A stretch of DNA of 5,410 nucleotides. Source: an uncultured Pseudomonadales bacterium (GTDB lineage: Bacteria; Pseudomonadota; Gammaproteobacteria; Pseudomonadales; Pseudohongiellaceae). Positions 1 through 5,410 of the stretch are shown one piece after another (within the stretch, counting starts at the first letter, position 1; every line of letters begins with the position of its first letter). Both the position numbers and the translations under genes were made by a program. The stretch is from the NCBI GenBank assembly GCA_938082955.1, contig CALKDE010000250.1, positions 1-5,410 of the forward strand, in the 5' to 3' direction. Below the pieces are notes generated by a model that ran no database searches, was not told the DNA's origin, and worked only from the letters and a program-made list of their open reading frames with translations.

Positions 1-836
1 ATCTCTTCTTTTTCGATACCCTCGCCCACTTCGAAACGAACAAACTGAACTACGCTTGCATCGGCATCGGAAAGTAATTTACCCACAGTAACATCCGGGT
101 CTTTAACAAAAGGCTGTTCCAGCAAACTTACTTCGGCGACAAATTTACGCAACCTGCCAGTGATCATTTTCTCGATGATTTCTTCCGGCTTTCCGCTCTC
201 ACGTGCCTGCGCAGAATAAATCTCCGTTTCTTTCGCTATATCTTCCTCAGGCACATCTTCTGCCCTGACTACCAACGGGTTTATGGCCGCTATATGCATA
301 GCCACATCACGAGCGAGCGCTTCGTCACCGCCGGTGACCGAAATTAAAACCGCAATTTTATTATTGCTGTGCACGTAACTCTCAACGATGCCCGCGTTCT
401 CATCAGTGAATTGCAAACGTTCCACACGGCGCACGTTACAATTTTCGCCTATTTTCTGAACTAAGGCAGAACGCGCGTCTTCCAAACCTGCGCCAAGCAG
501 TCCAGCAACATCGGCCTCACTATTCGAATAAGCAAGTTCCAACGCCCGCTGTGCAAAATCGAGGAAGTTATCATCTCTAGCGGCGAAGTCAGTTTCTGAG
601 TTGATCTCGATAACGACACCGTAGTTGCCATCCTCCGCAATCTTGGTCAACACGACTCCTTCGGCAGCAACACGGCTCGCCTTCTTAGCTGCCTTAATAC
701 CACTCGCCTTGCGCAAATCATCGATGGCCCTTTCCATGTCGCCATCAGCTTCGGTCAATGCCTTCTTGCAATCCATCATCCCCAAGCCGGTTCTTTCGCG
801 TAACTCTTTGACCATGCCCGCTGTAATATTTGCCAT
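1..836 (-). CDS. tsf: Translation elongation factor Ts (EF-Ts), 3' end cut by the window
   Basis: EF-Ts is the cytoplasmic nucleotide exchange factor that removes GDP from EF-Tu. I translated the minus strand from ATG at 836; 278 codons are open to the window edge. The N-terminal UBA-like domain reads MANITAGMVKELRERTG, then GLGMMDCKKALTEA, close to E. coli EF-Ts. The core contains the EF-Tu-contacting motif as T82-D83-F84-A85 (TDFV in E. coli), then KIGENCNVRRVE, the SGKPEEIIEKM stretch and QPFVKDP. The last visible part, RFEVGEGIEKEE, matches the E. coli C-terminal region, so only about 10 to 20 residues should be missing. The start is supported by AGAGG nine bases upstream and by family alignment. 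It lies 140 bases downstream of rpsB on the same strand, the usual rpsB-tsf operon order, with a hairpin between them that may lower tsf transcription. Product assignment is very secure. Confidence 0.97.
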   Translation of the reverse strand, partial: MANITAGMVKELRERTGLGMMDCKKALTEADGDMERAIDDLRKASGIKAAKKASRVAAEGVVLTKIAEDGNYGVVIEINSETDFAARDDNFLDFAQRALELAYSNSEADVAGLLGAGLEDARSALVQKIGENCNVRRVERLQFTDENAGIVESYVHSNNKIAVLISVTGGDEALARDVAMHIAAINPLVVRAEDVPEEDIAKETEIYSAQARESGKPEEIIEKMITGRLRKFVAEVSLLEQPFVKDPDVTVGKLLSDADASVVQFVRFEVGEGIEKEE

Positions 837-845
837 CTCTTAATG

Positions 846-850
846 CCTCT
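846..850 (-). promoter_or_regulatory. Ribosome binding site of tsf
   Basis: On the minus strand AGAGG sits nine bases before the tsf ATG at 836. A second purine run, AAGAG, touches the start codon directly and is too close to act as the main site. It supports ATG 836 as the start. Confidence 0.6.
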
Positions 851-864
851 ATTCTAATCATCTT

Positions 865-880
865 GAAGAGCACGCTCTTC
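865..880. repeat. Inverted repeat in the rpsB-tsf gap
   Basis: GAAGAGC (865-871) and GCTCTTC (874-880) are perfect reverse complements separated by two bases. In RNA this would be a 6-bp stem with a 4-base loop. It lies between the GC-rich hairpin at 898-920 and the tsf ribosome binding site, without a T run after it on either strand, so it does not look like a terminator. It could be an RNA processing or stability element in the rpsB-tsf transcript; that role is inference. Confidence 0.5.
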
Positions 881-895
881 TATTAAATCGCCTGT

Positions 896-920
896 AAAAA
901 GGGGGCTATCCGCCCCCTTT
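896..920 (-). terminator. Intrinsic terminator or attenuator between rpsB and tsf
   Basis: The arms AAAGGGGGC (898-906) and GCCCCCTTT (912-920) form a 9-bp stem with a 5-base loop. Read on the minus strand, the stem ends in GCCCCC followed by TTTTT (896-900, three of the Ts within the stem), the normal order for a Rho-independent terminator acting on transcripts leaving rpsB. Because tsf follows on the same strand with no obvious promoter of its own in the gap, partial termination seems more likely than complete termination. This would lower EF-Ts relative to S2, but the efficiency cannot be read from sequence. Confidence 0.8.
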
Positions 921-976
921 ATTTAACTCTATCCACACTACTAAGCAGGGAATTCTGTTAGCAGTAAAACCCTCTA

Positions 977-1996
977 TTAAGAATCTTCCTCTTCAGCCTT
1001 TTTCTTGGCAGGCGCTTTCTTCTTAACAGCAGCCTTCTTAGCAGGTGCTTTTTTCTTAACAGCGACCTTCTTAGCCGGCTCTTGTGGAGCCTCTTCTACA
1101 GCAGGCGTAGCTTCAGCTGCCACTTCTTCTACAGGAGCTTCTTCTGCAGGCGTAGCTTCAGCTACCACTTCTTCTACAGGAGCTTCTTCTGCTTTCTCCG
1201 GCTCAGCAACTGGCTCAGCCGCTGGTGCTGCCTCAGTTTTTTCAGCTGTCTCAGATTCAGCAACCGGTGCATCATCTTCTATCTCGATGAATTCGCTATC
1301 TCCGCCTGCAGGAGCATTTTTCTCGCGCCCTTCAACACAGGCATCAGCGATCGCCTCTACATACAACTGAATGGCACGTATCGCATCATCGTTACCTGGA
1401 ATTACCGTGGTAACGCCGTCAGGGTTGCTATTGGTATCAACGATACCGATCACTGGGATCTTCAGGTTGTTCGCTTCTGTAACAGCGATTCGCTCGTGAT
1501 CAACATCGACTACGAATATCGCGTCAGGAAGGCCACCCATATCCTTAATACCGCCGATACTACGCTCAAGTTTTTCCTTGGCGCGGGTTCGCATGAGGGC
1601 TTCTTTTTTGCTCAGACGGCTCAGCGTGCCATCTGTCTCTTGCAGCTCAAGATCTTTGAGGCGCTTAATAGAGCCACGAATAGTCTTGTAGTTTGTCAAC
1701 ATACCACCGAGCCAGCGATGATTTACATACGGCATTCCTGCCCGTTCTGCTTCCTGCTTAATGATTTTCCCAGCTGCTCGCTTCGTGCCAACGAAAAGAA
1801 TTTTTCTTTTCTTTTCAGCAAGATAAGAAACTTCTTCAAGCGCGGAGTTGAGCGCAGGAACAGTGTGCTCGAGGTTGATGATGTGAATTTTGTTTCTGGA
1901 ACCAAATATATATTGGTCCATTTTTGGGTTCCAATAGCGACACTGGTGCCCGAAATGTACTCCTGCACGGAGCATGTCTTTCATACTTACAGTCAT
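977..1996 (-). CDS. rpsB: 30S ribosomal protein S2 (uS2) with long C-terminal tail
   Basis: S2 is a structural protein of the small ribosomal subunit and helps anchor S1. Residues 1-230 match the family throughout: MTVSMKDMLRAGVHFGHQ, RYWNPKM, FGSRNKIHIINLE, KILFVGTKRAA, VNHRWLGGMLTN, KKEALMRTR, GGIKDMGGLPDA and IVDTNSNPDGV, then IPGNDDAIRAI. The start at 1996 is chosen because it aligns with the E. coli N terminus and has AAGGA six bases upstream; the open frame runs to ATG 2074, but those extra 26 codons do not resemble S2 and fall in the leader. At 339 residues it is about 100 longer than E. coli S2 (241). Residues 241-308 are acidic and rich in Ala, Pro and Glu, with a 15-residue tandem repeat (270-284, 285-299). 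Residues 309-333 are Lys/Ala/Pro-rich with an 11-residue repeat (311-321, 322-332), and the protein ends AEEEDS. The identification is secure; the function of the tail is unknown. Confidence 0.97.
   Translation of the reverse strand: MTVSMKDMLRAGVHFGHQCRYWNPKMDQYIFGSRNKIHIINLEHTVPALNSALEEVSYLAEKKRKILFVGTKRAAGKIIKQEAERAGMPYVNHRWLGGMLTNYKTIRGSIKRLKDLELQETDGTLSRLSKKEALMRTRAKEKLERSIGGIKDMGGLPDAIFVVDVDHERIAVTEANNLKIPVIGIVDTNSNPDGVTTVIPGNDDAIRAIQLYVEAIADACVEGREKNAPAGGDSEFIEIEDDAPVAESETAEKTEAAPAAEPVAEPEKAEEAPVEEVVAEATPAEEAPVEEVAAEATPAVEEAPQEPAKKVAVKKKAPAKKAAVKKKAPAKKKAEEEDS
1002..1067 (-). repeat. 33-base tandem repeat coding the Lys-rich end of S2
   Basis: Two 33-base units (1002-1034 and 1035-1067) match at 28 of 33 positions, with the start of a third unit after 1067. 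Being a multiple of three, they code two 11-residue units, VAVKKKAPAKK and AAVKKKAPAKK. The changes keep the Lys pattern, so the basic character appears to be maintained. Confidence 0.85.
1101..1190 (-). repeat. 45-base tandem repeat coding the acidic tail of S2
   Basis: Units 1101-1145 and 1146-1190 differ at a single base (1119 g, 1164 a). They code EEAPVEEVVAEATPA and EEAPVEEVAAEATPA. A degenerate partial copy (VEEAPQEP) follows at the protein level. The near-identity at synonymous sites suggests a recent duplication and a possible length polymorphism between strains. Confidence 0.9.
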
Positions 1997-2186
1997 GTTG
2001 TTTCCTTCGGTTTGGGTTAGGCCTCCATACACCCCATGGCTCAACCAATCTGAAATACTGCTACAGAGAGGCACCCAGAACTCATGTGACGGTGTATGTG
2101 CGACGTTAGTTAATGTTAATTTAGCCTCCGAGACAGCTTATTTCCCTAGACTCAACTGAGATTTAGAGACAGCAACCACGAAAACG
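1997..2186 (-). promoter_or_regulatory. rpsB mRNA leader, likely S2 autoregulatory region (t44/tff-like position)
   Basis: From the candidate start of transcription near 2186 to the rpsB ATG the leader would be about 190 bases, much longer than needed for translation and similar to the long leader in E. coli. On the minus strand GGGTGCCTC (2076 to 2068) can pair with GAGGC (2025-2021) and ACCC (2017-2014), with a 3-base bulge, giving a 9-bp interrupted stem closing a loop of about 42 bases. The stem ends seven bases before the Shine-Dalgarno AAGGA, a position suited to translational control. In E. coli the rpsB leader is the target of S2 feedback and contains the t44/tff RNA; homology of this leader to that family is inferred from position and length, not from a model match. 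The folding is by eye. Confidence 0.5.
2003..2007 (-). promoter_or_regulatory. Ribosome binding site of rpsB
   Basis: AAGGA on the minus strand lies six bases before the ATG at 1996. This strong, well-spaced site decides the start in favour of MTVSMKDML over the upstream ATG at 2074. Confidence 0.85.
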
Positions 2187-2192
2187 CGCCGC

Positions 2193-2222
2193 TTTATACC
2201 ATAATAGCGCTGCCACTGAAAG
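2193..2222 (-). promoter_or_regulatory. Candidate promoter of rpsB-tsf
   Basis: On the minus strand TATAAA (2198-2193) is a good -10 box, preceded by a weak -35 CTTTCA (2222-2217) at 18-bp spacing. TATTAT (2206-2201) is an overlapping alternative -10 without a matching -35. Directly after the -10 comes GCGGCGCG, a GC-rich discriminator of the kind found at stringently controlled ribosomal promoters. Transcription would start near 2186. The position fits the leader length, but the -35 match is poor. Confidence 0.5.
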
Positions 2223-2231
2223 AAAATATCA

Positions 2232-2245
2232 CATTCGCCCGAATG
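2232..2245. repeat. Short inverted repeat upstream of the rpsB promoter
   Basis: CATTCG (2232-2237) and CGAATG (2240-2245) are reverse complements with two bases between them. It lies just upstream of the candidate rpsB -35 in the divergent gap. It could be a protein-binding site or chance; between here and the map promoter (2246-2307) I see no gene or clear signal. Confidence 0.3.
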
Positions 2246-2307
2246 AGCATTTGCCCTTTATGACCCACTCCAAGCCGGTTTCATCCGCGCTGGAAAGCCG
2301 AAATCCG

Positions 2308-2337
2308 CTGTCACAAAGGTGACTCGTGCATTACAAT
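2308..2337 (+). promoter_or_regulatory. Candidate promoter of map-glnD
   Basis: CTGTCA (2308-2313) matches four of six -35 positions and TACAAT (2332-2337) matches five of six -10 positions, spaced 18 bp. Transcription would start near 2344, giving a leader of about 54 bases before the map ATG. It is the best sigma70-like pair on the plus strand of the gap. Confidence 0.5.
2310..2323. repeat. Dyad GTCAC-N4-GTGAC within the map promoter
   Basis: GTCAC (2310-2314) and GTGAC (2319-2323) are perfect inverted arms around AAAG. The dyad overlaps the candidate -35 and spacer of the map promoter, where a bound protein could block polymerase. No regulator is named: the arms alone do not identify one, and a 5-bp dyad can occur by chance. 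Confidence 0.3.
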
Positions 2338-2349
2338 ACTCAGCTTTTG

Positions 2350-2359
2350 CCGCTAGCGG
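2350..2359. repeat. Perfect 10-bp palindrome in the map leader
   Basis: CCGCTAGCGG reads identically on both strands. It lies just after the predicted start of map transcription. With no loop and no T run it is not a terminator; it may be a binding site, or chance. Confidence 0.3.
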
Positions 2360-2397
2360 TATTGTCATTAACAACTAGGTAAACAACTGGCACTTCG

Positions 2398-3171
2398 ATG
2401 ACGATTCATATTAAAACAGATGACGACATTGTGAAAATGCGGGTGGCCGGCAAGCTGGCCTCTGAAGTCTTAGAAATGATTGGCCCGCACGTTCAGCCTG
2501 GAGTAAGCACTGGCGAGTTAGATCAGATCTGCCACAACTACATCGTCGATGTACAAAAGGCCATCCCTGCCCCACTGAATTATAATGGCTTTCCTAAGTC
2601 CATCTGCACCTCGGTAAACCACGTTATTTGTCACGGCATTCCCAGCGATGGCAAGATCCTCAAGTCAGGTGACACCATTAATATCGATGTCACTGTAATA
2701 AAAGATGGCTTTCATGGCGACACCAGCAAGATGTTCTGTGTCGGCGAAGTACCTGAGCACGCGAAGCGTCTCATCAAGGTCACTCAAGAATGCCTGTATA
2801 AGGCAATCGACATCGTCAAGCCTGGCGTTACCCTGGGCGATATCGGACATATTATCCAGCAGCACGGCGAGGCCCATAATTATTCTATCGTAAGGGAATA
2901 CTGCGGCCATGGCATCGGGCGCATTTTTCACGAAGAGCCCCAGGTACTTCATTTTGGCAGGCCTAACAGCGGAACGACTCTTGTGGAAGGCATGACATTC
3001 ACAATCGAGCCGATGCTAAATGCAGGTACCCGCTTCACTAAGCTATCCAAAAAAGACGGTTGGACGGTAACGACTAAAGACCGAAGACTTTCGGCGCAAT
3101 GGGAGCACACAATGGCAGTCAACAATGATGGCTGTGAGGTCTTTACTCGACGCTCCGACGAATCATTTTGA
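2398..3171 (+). CDS. map: Methionine aminopeptidase type I
   Basis: MetAP removes the N-terminal methionine from new proteins as they leave the ribosome when the second residue is small; it is a cytoplasmic enzyme with two metal ions. The 257-residue product has the whole pita-bread fold and no N-terminal zinc extension, as expected for the short bacterial type Ia form (264 in E. coli). Active-site residues are present: H79 (ICHGIPSDG), D97 (NIDVTV), D108 (GFHGDTS), H171 (YCGHGIG), H178 (FHEEPQ), E204 (TIEPM) and E236 (SAQWEHT). The numbers match E. coli up to 204, with one added residue before the last ligand in the KLSKKDGWTV segment. The ATG at 2398 gives MTIHIKTDDDI, aligned with the E. 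coli start. No good Shine-Dalgarno is visible before it; AGG near 2377 is too far. It is divergent from rpsB and overlaps glnD by four bases. Confidence 0.97.
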   Translation: MTIHIKTDDDIVKMRVAGKLASEVLEMIGPHVQPGVSTGELDQICHNYIVDVQKAIPAPLNYNGFPKSICTSVNHVICHGIPSDGKILKSGDTINIDVTVIKDGFHGDTSKMFCVGEVPEHAKRLIKVTQECLYKAIDIVKPGVTLGDIGHIIQQHGEAHNYSIVREYCGHGIGRIFHEEPQVLHFGRPNSGTTLVEGMTFTIEPMLNAGTRFTKLSKKDGWTVTTKDRRLSAQWEHTMAVNNDGCEVFTRRSDESF

Positions 3172-5410
3172 ATCCCGAACCCCTAGCAATCGATGACAAA
3201 TACAGCGATGATGATTTTAAGCTAAGTGCTAAGCTGCTCGACATCAGCGCAGTGCGCGCACAACTTATTAGCTCTAGCAATCAAGTCCAGCCTCTTAAGC
3301 AGGCTATAGAGACCGCTAGCAATATTTTGGATGAACGCTACAAAGCGAACCTAAGTATCACCGAGATAGTATCCCGCCGCGCCTGGGTTGTAGATCAGAT
3401 ATTGATACTCGCGTGGCAGGCTCAGCCATGGCCGGACGAGAAAGGCATTTCACTAGTCGCCGTTGGTGGCTATGGGCGCGGCGAACTTCACCCCCATTCG
3501 GACGTCGATTTATTAATTCTCACACGCAAGGATAATGCCAGCCGCTATAAGAGCTGCATTAGCGCGTTCTGCACCCTACTGTGGGATATTGGTCTGGAGA
3601 TTGGCCAGAGCGTTCGCTCCATCAAGCAATGCAAGAGCGAAGCTCTCAATGACATAACTGTGGCCACAGCGCTGATGGAATCGCGCACGATCACCGGCCC
3701 AGCAGAATTGCAGAGTGAGATGTACGCCCTGACTACCGGAAAACGTGTCTGGCCGATCAAAAAATTCCTGCGGGCCAAGTGGGACGAGCAGAACGCAAGG
3801 CATGAAAAATACCATGACATCGACTACGCACTTGAGCCTAATGTAAAGACCTCGCCCGGTGGCCTTCGAGACATTCAAACTATCGCATGGGTAGCGAAAC
3901 GGCATTTTGGTGCCAGTTCGTTTCAGGATCTAGTCGAGGCCGGTTTCCTCAAAGAATCTGAAATGACAATGCTCAACAAAGGGCAACAGTTTCTGTGGAA
4001 ACTCCGCTATGGCCTGCACTTTCTTGAGGGCCGGCGTGAAGATCGCTTATTGTTCGATAAGCAAAGAGAACTCGCAAAACTTTTCGGCTACCAAGATGAT
4101 AAAAAGAGTCTCGGTGTCGAGAAGTTGATGAAGCAATATTACCGCGCGGTTGCGAATATGCGAGCACTCAACGATGTGCTTCTACAACACTTCGACGAGG
4201 CCATACTTCGCGAGGGTGAACGGATAAAAATTGAGAAGATAAACAATCGCTTTCAGATTCGAAATGACTACATTGAGGTAATAAGCCCAGATATCTTCAA
4301 GCGCTACCCTTCAGCGTTATTAGAAATTTTCGTATTGATGGCGCAGAACCCAAAGATTCAAGCGATTCGTGCGTCGACGGTTCGCCTGCTGCGCGACAAT
4401 AGGCGCCTTATCGACGAAGAATACAGAAACGATATCCGCAATGTCACTCTGTTCATCGAACTGCTGCGTTCGCCCCACAAGATGACCCTGCAGATTCGCA
4501 GGATGGCCCGCTATGGCATTTTAGGTAGATACCTACCGGAATTTGAGCAAATAACGGGGCAGATGCAGCATGACCTATTTCATATCTACACCGTCGATGC
4601 CCACACACTGCAAGTAGTCGAGAACATGCGTCTGTTTAGGCTACCCGATGCCGCTGAAAAATACCCAGTGGCAGCACATATACACAAGAATCTACCGAAA
4701 GTGGAGCTGTTGTATATAGCAGGCCTCTACCACGACATCGCTAAGGGCCGTGGCGGTGATCACTCTGCCCTGGGCATGAAAGATGCGGAAGATTTCTGCG
4801 TCCGACATAGACTTAGCAGCTGGGACACCAAACTAGTTGTCTGGCTAGTTAGCAAACACTTGTTCATGTCGATGACAGCTCAGCGCAGAGACATCAACGA
4901 CCCTGAAGTGATTCATGAGTTCGCCACATTAATGGGCGACAAGCTACATCTCGACTATCTGTATGCGATGACGGTGGCAGACATTCGTGCGACCAATCCC
5001 GAGTTATGGAATAGCTGGCGTGCGAGTTTGATGAAGCAGCTGTATTTGAATACCAAGCGCGCATTACGACTCGGGCTTGAGAACCCGCGCAACAGACAGG
5101 AGCGTATTAGTGACAAGAAGGAAACCGCCCTCACTAAGCTGGCAGAACACGGCATCGATGAGGAGCACATTCAAAAAATTTGGGCGAATGCCAACGACGA
5201 ATATTTCTTGCGCGAATCGGCGGCAAATATTGTTTGGCATACGGAAGCCATTGCGTCGTTTCCCGGATCAGGCTCCCTAGTATCAACCGACTGCTTGATT
5301 CAGAACGCCCTCGAAGGCGCCACGCAGATATTTATCTACACGAAGAATAGTAACTACCTCTTCGCGAAAACTGCAGCCGCATTCGAAAAATTAAATCTAA
5401 ACATTCAGGG
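3168..5410 (+). CDS. glnD: Bifunctional PII uridylyltransferase / uridylyl-removing enzyme, 3' end cut by the window
   Basis: GlnD senses glutamine and adds UMP to, or removes it from, PII proteins (GlnB/GlnK), so setting glutamine synthetase activity and NtrBC signalling. There are 747 open codons to the window edge against about 890 in E. coli. The nucleotidyltransferase motif GGYGRGELHPHSDVDLL has its metal-binding Asp residues at D112 and D114. The middle carries SPGGLRDIQT and WVAKRHFGA of the UTase-linked domain. The HD hydrolase domain shows GLYHDIAKGRGGDHS with H522-D523, then MTAQRRDINDPEVI and a TVADIRATNPELWNSW motif. The first ACT domain begins near residue 719 (TQIFIYTKNSNYLFAKT); the rest of it and the second ACT domain lie outside. 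No ATG fits the N terminus; TTG 3168 gives MNPEPL, overlaps the map stop as TTGA and has no Shine-Dalgarno, so coupled translation from map is likely. All visible catalytic residues are intact. Confidence 0.95.
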   Translation, partial: MNPEPLAIDDKYSDDDFKLSAKLLDISAVRAQLISSSNQVQPLKQAIETASNILDERYKANLSITEIVSRRAWVVDQILILAWQAQPWPDEKGISLVAVGGYGRGELHPHSDVDLLILTRKDNASRYKSCISAFCTLLWDIGLEIGQSVRSIKQCKSEALNDITVATALMESRTITGPAELQSEMYALTTGKRVWPIKKFLRAKWDEQNARHEKYHDIDYALEPNVKTSPGGLRDIQTIAWVAKRHFGASSFQDLVEAGFLKESEMTMLNKGQQFLWKLRYGLHFLEGRREDRLLFDKQRELAKLFGYQDDKKSLGVEKLMKQYYRAVANMRALNDVLLQHFDEAILREGERIKIEKINNRFQIRNDYIEVISPDIFKRYPSALLEIFVLMAQNPKIQAIRASTVRLLRDNRRLIDEEYRNDIRNVTLFIELLRSPHKMTLQIRRMARYGILGRYLPEFEQITGQMQHDLFHIYTVDAHTLQVVENMRLFRLPDAAEKYPVAAHIHKNLPKVELLYIAGLYHDIAKGRGGDHSALGMKDAEDFCVRHRLSSWDTKLVVWLVSKHLFMSMTAQRRDINDPEVIHEFATLMGDKLHLDYLYAMTVADIRATNPELWNSWRASLMKQLYLNTKRALRLGLENPRNRQERISDKKETALTKLAEHGIDEEHIQKIWANANDEYFLRESAANIVWHTEAIASFPGSGSLVSTDCLIQNALEGATQIFIYTKNSNYLFAKTAAAFEKLNLNIQ

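Noticed and set aside
625..843. A 72-codon plus-strand frame opposite tsf
   Set aside because: It is antisense to the conserved EF-Ts N-terminal region and has no independent support.
1005..1370. A 121-codon Ala/Ser-rich plus-strand frame with apparent hydrophobic repeats
   Set aside because: It is the mirror of the Lys- and Glu-rich repeats of the S2 tail; the repeats explain its open length.
1082..2020. A 312-codon open frame on the plus strand opposite rpsB
   Set aside because: It is fully antisense to rpsB, has a composition odd for a protein (Phe, Ser, Arg and Cys rich), resembles no family and has no good start signal. It is a shadow of the conserved S2 gene.
1997..2074. Upstream ATG at 2074 as the start of rpsB
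   Set aside because: The extra 26 codons do not resemble S2, lie in the leader, and the ATG at 1996 has a strong ribosome binding site and matches the family N terminus.
2246..2307. Imperfect pairing between CGGTTTC and GAAAGCCG in the divergent gap
   Set aside because: The stem needs a bulge and a 10-base loop, has no T run and is not placed against a start codon; too weak to annotate as an element.
3545..4167. Several minus-strand open frames opposite glnD
   Set aside because: They overlap one another and the conserved nucleotidyltransferase region, with no recognisable product or ribosome binding site.

Overview
The window is an ordinary piece of bacterial core genome with the conserved gammaproteobacterial order glnD - map - (divergent) - rpsB - tsf. 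Close family agreement of all four products with their Escherichia coli counterparts, and the presence of glnD beside map, indicate a gammaproteobacterium. The long, low-complexity tail on ribosomal protein S2 and the fairly balanced base composition would fit an environmental or marine lineage, but genus cannot be set from this sequence.

Minus strand, left half: rpsB (977-1996) is followed after 140 bases by tsf (1-836, last residues cut off by the window edge). The gap holds a strong GC-rich hairpin with a T run on the minus strand, likely an attenuator, then a second inverted repeat, then the tsf ribosome binding site. Upstream of rpsB lie a leader of about 190 bases and a candidate promoter; in E. 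coli the same leader (also catalogued as t44/tff) carries autoregulation by S2. S2 here is 339 residues, about 100 longer than E. coli S2, with an acidic Ala/Pro/Glu tail and then a Lys-rich, histone H1-like end, both built from tandem DNA repeats.

Plus strand, right half: map (2398-3171) starts from its own candidate promoter inside the 401-base divergent gap. It overlaps glnD by four bases (TTGA), so glnD probably starts at TTG 3168 by translational coupling. glnD runs off the right edge at the start of its first ACT domain.

Together the genes serve translation (S2 on the 30S subunit, EF-Ts recharging EF-Tu), removal of the initiator methionine from new proteins (MetAP), and nitrogen sensing through PII (GlnD). 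I found no mobile element, CRISPR array, tRNA, rRNA or unknown gene. The points of real interest are the S2 tail and the regulatory structure around rpsB.
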